From assembly GCF_040676775.1 (NCBI RefSeq), contig NZ_JBFAPP010000003.1, forward strand, positions 372,001 through 436,000: a DNA stretch of 64,000 bases, read 5' to 3'. Shown here piece after piece: positions 34,282 to 43,574 of the stretch. Within the stretch, counting starts at the first letter, position 1. Every line of letters starts with the position of its first letter. The translations under genes and the position numbers were made by a program. This stretch comes from Micromonospora_G sp040676775 (GTDB lineage: Bacteria > Actinomycetota > Actinomycetes > Mycobacteriales > Micromonosporaceae). The notes beneath the pieces are model-generated. The model saw only the letters and a list, made by a program, of their open reading frames with translations. It made no database searches and had not been told where the DNA came from.

Positions 34282-34444
34282 CACGGGGTTCTCCTCGGTT
34301 GGGATCGTCGGCACCGGACCTACCGGGCCGGTGACTCCACAGTGGTGCCCGACCCTGGTCACGAACCTTGCGGCAACCTTGCGGAGCGGCCAGGATCGTC
34401 ACCGGGGCCAACCGTTGGCGATGGTGCGATCACCGGGAGCGGGT

Positions 34445-37294
34445 ATGGAGTTCCGCCTGCTCGGTGAGCCGGAGTTGCGGGCCGGTGGCCAGTTGTTCGA
34501 TTTGGGGACCCCGCGGCAGCAGGCCGTGCTGGCCGTACTGGCGGTGGAGTCGCCCCGCCCGGTCGCCATCGAGACCCTGGTCGACCGGGTCTGGGACGAC
34601 GCGCCACCGGTCGCGGCCCGCAACGTGCTCTACTCGCACCTGAGCCGGATCCGCCGGCTGCTCGCCGATGCGGCGGCACGATCGCCGGGGCTGGTGGCGC
34701 GGATCGAGCGGCGTCACGCCGGCTACGCGCTGACCGTCGAGCCGGACCGGGTGGACCTGCACCGCTTCACGCGGCTCGTCGAGCGCGGCCACGACCCGCT
34801 GCTGCCCGACGACGACCGGGCCGGCGCGCTCGCCGAGGCACTGGCACTGTGGCGGGGCACCCCGCTCGCGGGCGTACCCGGAAGCTGGGCCGAACAGGTA
34901 CGCGGCACCTGGCACCAGCGGCGGGTGGACGCCGTGGTGCGGTGGGGGAGGATCGAACTCCGGCTCGGCCACCCCGACCGGGTGATCACCGCCGGGTCGG
35001 CGCTCGCCGCCGAGTACCCGCTGGTGGAACCGATCGAGGTGCTGCTCATGCGGGCGTTGCACCTGGCCGGGCGGGACGCCGAGGCCGTCGACCGCTACAC
35101 CGCCACCCGGCAGCGGTTGGCCGACGAACTCGGCACCGATCCCGGCCCCGAACTGCGCGCACTGCACCGGGCGATCCTGCGTGGGGAGCCGCCGGCTCCC
35201 GCCGTACCGGAAAGGGTGGTCCCGGCCGCGCGGACCGTGACACCACCGGCGCAGCTACCACCCGACGGGTACGGCTTCGCCGGTCGCGACCGTGAGCTGA
35301 GCCAACTGGACGGCCTGCTGGCCGTGGCCGGCGCCCAGCCCACCGCCCTGGCGATCGTCACGGTGTCGGGCACCGCCGGTGTCGGCAAGACCACGCTCGC
35401 GGTCCACTGGGCACACCTGGTCCGGGACCGGTTCCCCGACGGGCAGCTTCACCTGAACCTGCGCGGTTTCGACCCGAGCGGTACGCCGGTCGCGCCGGCC
35501 GAGGCGGTACGGGGTTTCCTCGACGCCCTCGGGGTGCCGACCGAACGGACCCCGGCCGGCTTCGAGGCGCAGGTCGGCCTCTACCGCAGCCTGCTGGCCG
35601 GGCGGCGGGTCCTGCTGTTGCTGGACAACGCGCGCGACGCCGAACAGGTCCGCCCGCTGCTGCCGGGCGCACCCGGTTGCCTGGTGGTGGTGACCAGCCG
35701 CGACGAACTCACCGGCCTGATCGCCGAGGGCGCCCGACCGTTGACGCTGGACCTGTTCGACGACGACGACGCGCGCGAGCTGCTGGCCCGCCGCCTCGGC
35801 CCCGAACGGGTCGCGGCGGAACCGGAGGCGGTCACCCGGATCGTGGCCCTCTGCGCCCGGCTGCCGCTGGCGCTGGCCGTACTGGCCGCCCGCGCCGCCA
35901 CCCATCCCGGCTTCGGACTCGGCGTACTCGCCGACGAGCTGGGCCGGGCCCGGGGTGGCCTGGACGAGTTCGCCGGAGGCGACCCGGCCACCGACGCGCG
36001 GGCGGTCTTCTCGTGGTCCTACCTGCAACTGAGCCCCGGCGCGGCGAGGATGTTCCGGCTGCTGGGCCTGCATCCTGGACCGGACATCGGCACGAGCGCC
36101 GCGGCGAGCCTGGCCGGCCTGCCGGTCGCACCGGCGCGTGCGCTGCTGGCCGAACTGGCCCGCGCACACCTGGTCACCCAACACACCCCCGGCCGGTACG
36201 TCTGCCACGACCTGCTCCGCGCCTACGCGAACGAACAGGCGCACCTCGTCGACCCACCTGACGAGCGCCGGGCCGCGCTGCGGCGGATGCTGGCGCACTA
36301 CGTACACAGCGCCGACGTCGCGGACCGGCTGCTCAACCCGCTCCGGTTCGACCCGCCGGTGCTGGCCGCGCCGCCCACCGGGGTCACCGTGGACGGCCCG
36401 CCCGACCACGGGTCGGCGCTGGTCTGGTTCGACGCCGAACGTCGCGTACTGCTCGCGACCCTTCGGCAGGTCACCGGCTTCGACGTCGAGGTCTGGCAGC
36501 TGGCCTGGATGCTGCGGCGCTTCCTGTCGTACCAGGGGCACTGGCAGGACTCGATCGACGCGCTCTCGGCCGCGCTGGCTGCCGCGCGGCGGCTGGACGA
36601 TTCGGGCCGGCAGGCCTTCGCGCACTGCTTCCTGGCCTGCGCACACGTCTGGTTCGGCCGGTACGAGACCGCCCGCGTCCAGTTCGACACGGCGCTTGAG
36701 CTGTACCGGGTCGCCGGTGACCGGATCGGCGAGGGCAACACCCACTTCCACTACTCGTGGATGCTCGACCGGCAGGACCGCCACCCGGAGGCGCTCGCGC
36801 ACGCCGAGCGGAGCTTCGAGGCGTTCCGCGCCGTCGGGCACCGGGCCGGGCAGGCCCGGGCGTTGAACGCGATCGGCTGGTTCCACACCATGCAGGGCCG
36901 GCACGCGGAGGCGCTGGTGTACTGCCGGCAGGCGCTGGAGATCCAGGGCGAGTTGGACGACCGACTGGCCCAGGCCGAGACCTGGGACAGCCTCGGCTAC
37001 GCGCACATGCTGCTCGGCCAGCACGACGAGGCGATCTCCTGCTACCGGACCGCGATCGAGCTGTACCAGGACTTCCACTACAGCTACAACCGGGCCCACG
37101 GGCACGCCGCCCTCGGCGACGCCCACCACGCCGCAGGCGACCTCGAATCCGCCGGTGCCGCCTGGCGGGTCGCGCTCGACCTGCTCGACGGGCTCGGTCA
37201 TCCGGAGGCCGAGGCGGTCCGTACGAAGGTGGAGAAGCTTCGCGCGGCGGGACCTTCGGCGGACGAGGCGCGAGCGAATCATCCCCTTGACTGA
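34445..37294 (+). CDS. SARP-family regulator with NB-ARC ATPase and TPR domains (AfsR-like)
   Basis: 949 aa. OmpR-type winged helix (about 3-95), bacterial transcriptional activator domain (about 100-245), NB-ARC with P-loop GTAGVGKTT (about 307-315), Walker B RVLLLLDNARD (about 388) and the LPLALAVLAARA motif (about 478), then TPR repeats from about 700 to the end. ATG 34445 has GGGAG six bases upstream; 34421 is in frame too. Regulators of this type activate secondary-metabolite or cell-wall genes after sensing phosphorylation or a ligand. The small ORF downstream is a possible target. Confidence 0.92.
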   Translation: MEFRLLGEPELRAGGQLFDLGTPRQQAVLAVLAVESPRPVAIETLVDRVWDDAPPVAARNVLYSHLSRIRRLLADAAARSPGLVARIERRHAGYALTVEPDRVDLHRFTRLVERGHDPLLPDDDRAGALAEALALWRGTPLAGVPGSWAEQVRGTWHQRRVDAVVRWGRIELRLGHPDRVITAGSALAAEYPLVEPIEVLLMRALHLAGRDAEAVDRYTATRQRLADELGTDPGPELRALHRAILRGEPPAPAVPERVVPAARTVTPPAQLPPDGYGFAGRDRELSQLDGLLAVAGAQPTALAIVTVSGTAGVGKTTLAVHWAHLVRDRFPDGQLHLNLRGFDPSGTPVAPAEAVRGFLDALGVPTERTPAGFEAQVGLYRSLLAGRRVLLLLDNARDAEQVRPLLPGAPGCLVVVTSRDELTGLIAEGARPLTLDLFDDDDARELLARRLGPERVAAEPEAVTRIVALCARLPLALAVLAARAATHPGFGLGVLADELGRARGGLDEFAGGDPATDARAVFSWSYLQLSPGAARMFRLLGLHPGPDIGTSAAASLAGLPVAPARALLAELARAHLVTQHTPGRYVCHDLLRAYANEQAHLVDPPDERRAALRRMLAHYVHSADVADRLLNPLRFDPPVLAAPPTGVTVDGPPDHGSALVWFDAERRVLLATLRQVTGFDVEVWQLAWMLRRFLSYQGHWQDSIDALSAALAAARRLDDSGRQAFAHCFLACAHVWFGRYETARVQFDTALELYRVAGDRIGEGNTHFHYSWMLDRQDRHPEALAHAERSFEAFRAVGHRAGQARALNAIGWFHTMQGRHAEALVYCRQALEIQGELDDRLAQAETWDSLGYAHMLLGQHDEAISCYRTAIELYQDFHYSYNRAHGHAALGDAHHAAGDLESAGAAWRVALDLLDGLGHPEAEAVRTKVEKLRAAGPSADEARANHPLD

Positions 37295-37443
37295 GGGTGT
37301 CCGGGCGGGCACCGTACTGGGGTGTGTGTCCGGGCCCGAGTGTCGGTGTCCGGACGGCAGCGGGTGGCGGTCCGGGTCGGACGGCCACCATGGTCGTACC
37401 GCTCAGGTCGTGCTCACCAGGTAACGCAATCTGGAGGCCCGCA

Positions 37444-37689
37444 GTGACCGAAACGCCGATCAACCAGGCCGACATCGACGGGCTCGCGGCAGCGCTCGAC
37501 GGGCTCGACCTCCCGCCCCGGCAGCGGGCGCTGCTGGCGTCGATCGTGGCCGCGGCCGCGAAGTTCGCCGACGAGGAGAGCCTGGGACTCGAGGCCGCCG
37601 TCCCGTCCTTCGCCGCGCAGTTCGCCACCGCATTCACCCCCGGTACGGCCTCGTTCCTGGTCGGCTACAGCCACATCACCCGCGGCTGA
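37444..37689 (+). CDS. Small acidic peptide-like protein downstream of the SARP gene
   Basis: 81 aa from GTG 37444, with GGAGG seven bases upstream. The acidic, helical N-terminus (ADIDGLAAALDGLDLPPRQ, then LLASIVAAAAKFADEES) and a short C-terminal part (SFAAQFATAFTPGTASFLV and YSHITRG) recall leader-plus-core layout of ribosomal peptides, but it lacks Cys and no modifying enzyme is nearby. Family unknown. It has its own terminator. Confidence 0.65.
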   Translation: MTETPINQADIDGLAAALDGLDLPPRQRALLASIVAAAAKFADEESLGLEAAVPSFAAQFATAFTPGTASFLVGYSHITRG

Positions 37690-37717
37690 CTTTCCGTACC
37701 TCCCCTTCGGGGCTCCC

Positions 37718-37749
37718 GTTCGGTTCATCCTGGAAAGGATGAACCGAAC
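37718..37749 (+). terminator. Terminator after the small peptide gene
   Basis: GTTCGGTTCATCCT-GGAA-AGGATGAACCGAAC, a perfect 14-bp stem with a GGAA loop, 28 bp after the stop. Confidence 0.85.
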
Positions 37750-37858
37750 CGTGCGGACGTCCGGTGATCGGGCGTTCGTGGAATTGCCTCACGTACCGCC
37801 GAAACGGATTTCCCGATGTCGGTGGGAACCGTCGTGTGCCGAGCGGACATAGCTAGGT

Positions 37859-38560
37859 ATGGGACAGCACTTCGATCCGCGGACACCGGATCTCGACCTG
37901 TTGGCGCAGGCCGAGTCGGGTACGGGCGCGGCGTTCGGGGAGATCTTCCGCCGGCATTCGGACGCGGTGTACAACCATTGTTTCCGTCGCCTCGGCTCGT
38001 GGAGTTCCGCCGAGGACGCCACCTCCCTGGTGTTCCTGGAAACGTGGCGGGGGCGGGCCAGGGCGGTCGGGGTGGACGGCTCACTGCTGCCGTGGCTGCT
38101 CGGAGTCGCCAACAACGTCGTACGCAACGTCGCGCGCGCCGCTCGCCGCTACGACGCGGCACAGTTCCGCCTGCCGGCCGGGCCGGTCGAACCCGACCAC
38201 GCGGACGAGGTCGCGTCCCGGCTCGACGACGAGCGGCGGATGCGGGAGGTGCTGCGCCGGATCGCCACCCTCGGCGCCGACGAACAGGACGTGGTGGCGC
38301 TCGTACTCATGTCCGGGCTGAGCTACGCCCAGGCGGCGGTGGCGCTCGGCGTGCCGGTCGGCACCGTACGGTCCCGCCTGTCCCGGGCCCGCGAACGCCT
38401 CGCCGCCCTGGAGCGCGCCCAGTCCGAACCCGCCCAGTCCGAACCCGCCCAGCCCGATCCCGCCCAGCCCGGCCTTGTGCCAGACGCGGTGCAGAGCCGC
38501 CCCGAACTCGCCGACGTCGCGGCCACGCCCCGAACGCACGAGTCCAAGGAGACCCGCTGA
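37859..38560 (+). CDS. ECF-family sigma factor
   Basis: 233 aa. Region 2 about 25-90 (FRRHSDAVYNHCFRRLGSW), region 4 about 130-185 (GLSYAQAAVALGVPVGTVRSR). A C-terminal extension begins with a short repeat, AQSEPAQSEPAQPDPAQP, and about 40 unstructured residues. Its stop overlaps the next gene's ATG (ATGA), so the membrane protein that follows is the probable regulator. Confidence 0.88.
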   Translation: MGQHFDPRTPDLDLLAQAESGTGAAFGEIFRRHSDAVYNHCFRRLGSWSSAEDATSLVFLETWRGRARAVGVDGSLLPWLLGVANNVVRNVARAARRYDAAQFRLPAGPVEPDHADEVASRLDDERRMREVLRRIATLGADEQDVVALVLMSGLSYAQAAVALGVPVGTVRSRLSRARERLAALERAQSEPAQSEPAQPDPAQPGLVPDAVQSRPELADVAATPRTHESKETR

Positions 38561-39123
38561 TGTCCAGTCTCGTCGACCTTCCCCCGCAGCGACCGCTGCC
38601 GCCCGCACGGGCGCGGGCCCGCCAGGCCCTGCTGGAGCAGTACGCGTCGACCCCGGTACGGATGCCGCGGCGACGGCGGATCGCCCGGTACCTCGCGGTG
38701 ACGGCGGCCGGTTCGACCCTGCTGTTCGGTGGCGCCGCCGCGGCCTATGTCGCCTACCGGCCGGCCTCGGTGCCGGTCGAGGACCAGACCCGCTGCTACA
38801 CGGTGGCGTCCCTGGACGGTGGCGACTCCGACTTCCACGGCACCACGGTCGGTCGGGCGTGGTCCGGCGACGGCCAGCGGTCCGCCGCTGCCGCGGTCGA
38901 ACTCTGTGCGGCGCTGTGGCAGCAGGGTGTGCTGGAGGCCGGGGCGAAGGGGGTCCGGCCACCGGAAGGCGGGGCGAAGGAAGTCGGTCCGTCGGCCGGT
39001 GTGGTGCCGACCGTGCCCGTGCCGCCGCTACAGGCGTGCGTGCTCGACAACGGCATCGCCGCGGTCTTCCCCGGCGACACCGGCACCTGCGCCCGCCTCG
39101 GCCTGGCGAAACTGGCGGGGTGA
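38560..39123 (+). CDS. Single-pass membrane protein coupled to the sigma gene
   Basis: 187 aa. A Pro/Arg-rich cytoplasmic part (1-43), one membrane helix (about 44-66), and an exported domain with several Cys (CYTVAS, ELCAAL, QACVLD, TCARLG). The position after an ECF sigma gene suggests an anti-sigma role, though no zf-HC2 or RskA motif is seen. Four exported cysteines could form two disulfides. Confidence 0.75.
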   Translation: MSSLVDLPPQRPLPPARARARQALLEQYASTPVRMPRRRRIARYLAVTAAGSTLLFGGAAAAYVAYRPASVPVEDQTRCYTVASLDGGDSDFHGTTVGRAWSGDGQRSAAAAVELCAALWQQGVLEAGAKGVRPPEGGAKEVGPSAGVVPTVPVPPLQACVLDNGIAAVFPGDTGTCARLGLAKLAG

Positions 39124-39148
39124 AAGCCGACAGGGACCACAACGCGCT

Positions 39149-39181
39149 CGGGCGGAGGGCCGATGATCGACCCTCCGCCCG
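39149..39181. terminator. Bidirectional hairpin between convergent genes
   Basis: CGGGCGGAGGG / CCCTCCGCCCG, an 11-bp perfect stem with an 11-base loop, between the sigma operon and the ABC permease gene. Confidence 0.75.
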
Positions 39182-39210
39182 CCCCCGTGGCCCCCGCGTG
39201 GCTTGACCCG

Positions 39211-40347
39211 TCAGTTGCCCCGGTTACGCCAGGCAGCGGCCAGCGACGTCCGTCCGTTCGTACGCAGCAGCGAGCCCTCGTACAGGCGTGCCGCGAGCAG
39301 CAGTACGGCCACCGCCGAGCCGAGCAGGATCAGCAACGCCACCACCGGCTCCCAGCCGGCGGCCTCGCCGAGGAAGAGTCGTACCGGCATGGCGGTCGGC
39401 GCGGAGAACGGCACGTACGACAGCACGGTCATCAGGGTGCTGTTGTCGTTGCCGAAGATCACCGCGAAGAACGGGATCAGCACCAGCATCTGCACCGGCA
39501 TCGACACCGAACCGATGTCCTCCTGCCGGCTGACCAGCGCGCCGGTGACCGCCCAGATCGCGGCCAGCAGCACGAATCCCACCACGAAGAACGGGATGAA
39601 CCAGCCGATCGCCGGGGCGACCTGGTCCATGATCGCGCCGCTGTCGGTGACGGTCATGCCGACCACGGCGGCCAGCGCGATCAGTACGATCTGCCCGATC
39701 GCGAGCGTGCTGGCGGCGATCACCTTGCCGGCGAGCAGGGCGCGTACGGGCACGGTGGCGACCAGGATCTCCACGATCCGGGTCTGCTTCTCCTCGGTGA
39801 CGCTCTGCGCGATCTGGATGCCGAAGGTGATCGAGGTGAAGAAGAAGACCATCCCGAAGATCAGCGGCACCAGCACCCCCACCACCGGGTCCACCGCGTC
39901 CGGGTCGAGCAGTTCCACCGGGGGAGCGGTGCTCAGCGCGCTCACCACGTCCGTCGGCGCCTCGTCCAGCGCCAGCACCCGTACGCCGTTCGGGCCGGCG
40001 ACCACGGCCGCGTCCACGTCCTCGGCGAGCACCAGGTCCCGGGCCGCCTGCTCGTCGGCGACGGTCCGCACCTCCAGCCCGGCGGCACCGAGCACCTCGG
40101 CGGCTTCGGAGCCGACCACGGCGACGGTGTCCGGCCCGCCGGAGAGCATCGCCGGCAGCACGGTCGAGCCGACCGTGAGCAGCAGGAAGAAGACCGTGCT
40201 GAACAGGAACGCCTTGTCCCGCAGCTTGGTGCCGATCTCGCGCCCGCTGATCAGGCCGACCGCCTGCCAGAACGAGGTGGCGGGCCGGAGCGGCGCGGGT
40301 GCGGCGGCGGGTGCGTCGGTCGGCTGGGTCTGACTGGTGAGCGTCAT
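39211..40347 (-). CDS. ABC-2 type exporter permease (NatB-like)
   Basis: 378 aa. A first membrane helix near 45-65, a large exported loop of about 110 residues, then five helices in the C-terminal half, as in NatB-type sodium/peptide exporters. ATG overlaps the end of the ATPase gene (40344-40347). Substrate not predictable; NatAB relatives export Na+ or toxic compounds. Confidence 0.87.
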   Translation of the reverse strand: MTLTSQTQPTDAPAAAPAPLRPATSFWQAVGLISGREIGTKLRDKAFLFSTVFFLLLTVGSTVLPAMLSGGPDTVAVVGSEAAEVLGAAGLEVRTVADEQAARDLVLAEDVDAAVVAGPNGVRVLALDEAPTDVVSALSTAPPVELLDPDAVDPVVGVLVPLIFGMVFFFTSITFGIQIAQSVTEEKQTRIVEILVATVPVRALLAGKVIAASTLAIGQIVLIALAAVVGMTVTDSGAIMDQVAPAIGWFIPFFVVGFVLLAAIWAVTGALVSRQEDIGSVSMPVQMLVLIPFFAVIFGNDNSTLMTVLSYVPFSAPTAMPVRLFLGEAAGWEPVVALLILLGSAVAVLLLAARLYEGSLLRTNGRTSLAAAWRNRGN

Positions 40348-41228
40348 CGTGCGATCTCCCGGAAGATTTCGGCGAGCGACGGAACGATCGGACGGAAGGC
40401 GCGTACGGGTTCCCGTTCCAGGACCCGGCGCAGCACCTCCTGGTCGTCGCTGGGCGAGTGGATGTCGATGACCGCTCGGGCGCCGTCGAGGTCGACCACG
40501 GTGACGCCGGGCAGGTCCCGTACCCAGCCGGCGTCGGTGTCGACGACCAGTTCGTAGCGCGGCGAAGCGTGCTTGCGGCGCAGGTCGGCGCGGCTGCCGG
40601 CGGCGCGGATGACCCCGTCGGCGATGATCACCAGGTCGTCGCAGAGCCGTTCGACCACGTCGAGCTGGTGGCTGGAGAAGAGCACCGGTACGCCGCGCGC
40701 AGCCCGTTCCCGCAGCACCCGGACGATGACGTCGACGGCCATCGGGTCGAGCCCGGAGAACGGCTCGTCGAGCACCAGGGCCACCGGATCGTGTACGAGC
40801 GCCGCCGCGATCTGCGCGCGTTGCTGGTTGCCCAGCGACAGGGTGTCGACCGCGTCGCCGGCCCGTTCGGCCAGCCCGATCTGTTCCAGCAGGTCGTCGC
40901 TGCTGCGCTGGGCCTCCGGGGCGGTCATCCCGTGCAGCCGGCCCAGGTAGACGAGCTGGTCACGGACCTTCATCTTCGGGTACAGGCCACGTTCCTCGGG
41001 CATGTAGCCGAAGCCCTGCCGGAGCGTGCGGGTGAGCGGGGCGCCGTCCCAGGTGACCTCGCCCGAGTCCGCGGCCAGCACCCCGAGGATGATGCGCATC
41101 GAGGTGGTCTTGCCGGCACCGTTGGCGCCGACGAAGCCGGTCATCCGGCCGGCGCCGATGTCGAACGATATGTCGTGCAGCACCCGGCGATCACCGAACG
41201 TCCGGCTCACGGACGCGACGCGGAGCAT
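40344..41228 (-). CDS. ABC exporter ATPase (NatA-like)
   Basis: 294 aa. Walker A GANGAGKTT, signature LSLGNQQRAQIA, Walker B ALVLDEPFSGLD, switch His SSHQ; a C-terminal domain of about 80 aa completes the NatA-type ATPase. The signature LSLGNQQ is the variant usual in this subfamily. Partner of the overlapping permease. Confidence 0.92.
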   Translation of the reverse strand: MLRVASVSRTFGDRRVLHDISFDIGAGRMTGFVGANGAGKTTSMRIILGVLAADSGEVTWDGAPLTRTLRQGFGYMPEERGLYPKMKVRDQLVYLGRLHGMTAPEAQRSSDDLLEQIGLAERAGDAVDTLSLGNQQRAQIAAALVHDPVALVLDEPFSGLDPMAVDVIVRVLRERAARGVPVLFSSHQLDVVERLCDDLVIIADGVIRAAGSRADLRRKHASPRYELVVDTDAGWVRDLPGVTVVDLDGARAVIDIHSPSDDQEVLRRVLEREPVRAFRPIVPSLAEIFREIAR

Positions 41229-41338
41229 GCGGTCTCCCTCTGCTTGATCGTGATCCCCGCCCGGTTCGATGCGGGTGACCTGCGACCGAGCCTAGGCCGA
41301 GGCGTCGGCGTTGGCGTCCGGCGCGGGACGGAGCCGTC

Positions 41339-41362
41339 GGGGTCCGCCGCGCGACGGACCCC
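41339..41362 (-). terminator. Hairpin after the two-component operon
   Basis: GGGGTCCG / CGGACCCC, an 8-bp stem, about 46 bp beyond the response regulator stop. A related GGGGTCCG copy follows at 41373. Confidence 0.45.
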
Positions 41363-41407
41363 GGGCCACGGCGGGGTCCGCCGTCCGGCGCGGGGTGGAG
41401 GCGGCGG

Positions 41408-42160
41408 TCAGCCCTCGGCCGTACGGGGGGTCACCACGCCGTGCTCGTACGCGAAGACCACCGCCTGCGTACGGTCGCGCAGGTGCAGTTTCATCAGCAC
41501 CCGGGACACGTGCGTCTTCACGGTCGCCTCGCCGAGCAGCAACTGCCCCGCGATCTCGGCGTTGGAGGCGCCGCCGGCCAGCAGCACGAGCACCTCGTGT
41601 TCTCGCTCGGTCAGCCCGGCCAGCGGCCCGGCTTCCCGTCCGGAGCGCTGCGCGGGCGGGAGGGGCTGCGCACCCCCGGCCGGATCCGTGGCCGTCGCGG
41701 AGCCGGGTGCGGTGAAGGTGGCGATGACCCGCTTGGTGAGCTGCGGGGCGAGCAGGGCGTCACCGCGGGCGACCACGCGTACCGCTTCGACCAGGTCCTC
41801 GGGTGAGCCGTTCTTGAGCAGGAAGCCGCTGGCACCGGCCTGTAGGGCGGCGAACAGGTAGTCGTCGCGGTCGAAGGTGGTCAGGATCAGCACCGCGGCG
41901 CCGCCGGTGGCCGAGGCGGCGACGATCCGCCTGGTGGCCTCCAGCCCGTCCATCACCGGCATCTCGACGTCCATCAGCACCACGTCGGGGCGGTGCCGGG
42001 CGGCCAGCTCGACCGCCTCCGCGCCGTCGGCGGCCTCGTCCACCACCTCGATGTCGTCCTCGATCTCCAGGATGACCCGGAAGCCGGCGCGGAGCATCCG
42101 CTGGTCGTCGACCAGCAGCACCCGGATCGGTGCGCACGTGGACGAGGGTGCCTCGCTCAT
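41408..42160 (-). CDS. NarL/FixJ-type response regulator
   Basis: 250 aa. Receiver domain with VDDQ acidic pair, phospho-Asp at about 62 (VVLMDVEMP), Thr in LILTTF and Lys in FLLKNG; LuxR-type helix-turn-helix about 185-240 (LTEREHEVLVLLAGGASNAEIA). A Pro/Ala linker of about 35 residues joins them. ATGA overlap with the kinase gene. The adjacent ABC exporter lies downstream in the same direction and may be a target. Confidence 0.92.
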   Translation of the reverse strand: MSEAPSSTCAPIRVLLVDDQRMLRAGFRVILEIEDDIEVVDEAADGAEAVELAARHRPDVVLMDVEMPVMDGLEATRRIVAASATGGAAVLILTTFDRDDYLFAALQAGASGFLLKNGSPEDLVEAVRVVARGDALLAPQLTKRVIATFTAPGSATATDPAGGAQPLPPAQRSGREAGPLAGLTEREHEVLVLLAGGASNAEIAGQLLLGEATVKTHVSRVLMKLHLRDRTQAVVFAYEHGVVTPRTAEG

Positions 42161-43476
42161 CCGGCCTCCACCGTCTCGGCCGGCTGGGTGTCGTCGTGCA
42201 GGGGAAGCCGGGCGCGTACCCGGAATCCGCCGCCGTCGCGGGCACCGATCTCCAGTACGCCGCCGTGTGCCGCGACCCGCTCCCGCATCCCGATCAGGCC
42301 GAGTCCGCTGCCCGACGGCAGCCGTACGGCGTGCTCGGCGGCGGTGCGACCGTCGTCGGCCACGTCCACTTCGATCTCCTGTCGCAGGTAGCGGATCCGT
42401 ACGTCGACCAGGTTGGCGCGGGCGTGCTTGATGGTGTTGGTCAGCGCTTCCTGCATGATCCGGTAGACCGCCAGCGAGACCGAGTCGGTCAGCGGCACCG
42501 GTTCGCCGAAGGTACGGAAGTCGACCGTCAACCCGGCCTCGCGGGCCCCGCTCAGCAGCGTCTCCACCTGGTCCAGCCGGTGTCCGGTCGGCTGTTCGGT
42601 GCGCGGGTCGGTGGTGGAGCCGTCGGCCTGCCGGAGCACACCGAGCAGCCGGCGCAACTCGTCGATGGCGGTCCGGGCGGTCTGTTCGACGGCGGCGAGC
42701 GCGGTCTTCGCCTTCGGCGGGTTCTGGTCCATCACCCTCCGCGCGGCGGCGGCCTGTACGCCCATCACGGCGACGTGGTGGGCAACCACGTCGTGCAGTT
42801 CGCGGGCGATGCGTACGCGTTCCTGGATCACCGCACGTTCGGCGAGTACGGCCTGGGACCGGCGCAGTGCCTCGGTCTGCACCTGCACCTCGTGTTGCCG
42901 CCGCGCGGACAGCCACGCGGTGTTCCCGAACAGGTACGCGAAGACGAAGTACATCAGGTTGAACAGGACCGAGGTGAGCAGCACGGCGAACAGGGGCGGC
43001 AGCGGGCCGGCGGCACCGCTGAACGCGTCCGGCGGGAGGTCCGGCATCGCGATCGCGGCGCTGAGGGCGAGCCAGCAGAACATGGCCACGATCACCGCGA
43101 TCCGGATCACGGCGGCCCGCCGCCGGTCCCGGCCCCAGGCGCCGAGTGTGTAGATGGCGATGAAGAGGGTGACGGACGAGACCAGGACGTCGACGTTGGC
43201 CCGTGCCTGGGCGCCGATGAACAGGCTGGCGGTGAGCAGGGTGGTCGCCTCCGGCCAGCGCCGCCGCCAGGCCATCGGCGCGTTGATCCCCACGATCCAG
43301 GCGAGCTGTTCCGGCCACGGCGGCGGGTGGCCGAGCGCGAACGTGCCGGAGCTGTTGAGCAGCAGCACGCTGAGCAGTCCACCGCCGACCAGCAGCGCGC
43401 CGATCTGCCAGTCGTGCCGGCGCTGCGCGGCGGTCGGTCCGGGGCGCTCCCAGCGCTGCGCCTCCTGCGTGGTCAT
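42157..43476 (-). CDS. Sensor histidine kinase, HisKA_3 (NarX/DesK) class
   Basis: 439 aa. About six N-terminal membrane helices with little extracytoplasmic loop, so it probably senses within the membrane. Dimerisation helix with phospho-His in RIARELHDVVAHHVAVMG (about 225) and HATPase motifs ALTNTIKHARA and GSGLGLIGMRER. Typical of actinobacterial sensors of membrane or antibiotic stress, usually beside an ABC exporter as here. Confidence 0.92.
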   Translation of the reverse strand: MTTQEAQRWERPGPTAAQRRHDWQIGALLVGGGLLSVLLLNSSGTFALGHPPPWPEQLAWIVGINAPMAWRRRWPEATTLLTASLFIGAQARANVDVLVSSVTLFIAIYTLGAWGRDRRRAAVIRIAVIVAMFCWLALSAAIAMPDLPPDAFSGAAGPLPPLFAVLLTSVLFNLMYFVFAYLFGNTAWLSARRQHEVQVQTEALRRSQAVLAERAVIQERVRIARELHDVVAHHVAVMGVQAAAARRVMDQNPPKAKTALAAVEQTARTAIDELRRLLGVLRQADGSTTDPRTEQPTGHRLDQVETLLSGAREAGLTVDFRTFGEPVPLTDSVSLAVYRIMQEALTNTIKHARANLVDVRIRYLRQEIEVDVADDGRTAAEHAVRLPSGSGLGLIGMRERVAAHGGVLEIGARDGGGFRVRARLPLHDDTQPAETVEAG

Positions 43477-43574
43477 GGTGCCGAAGCCTAGTCGGGGGCC
43501 GGTCCGGGAAGCGCCCTCGCCGAGCGCCGCCCGTGTCCGGTGGGTGGCCGAGACGGCGGGTCCGGGCAGGCGGC

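Noticed and set aside
34148..34444. N-terminal extension of the SARP gene
   Set aside because: Antisense to the crystallin-like gene; MEFRLLGEPE at 34445 with GGGAG is the family start.
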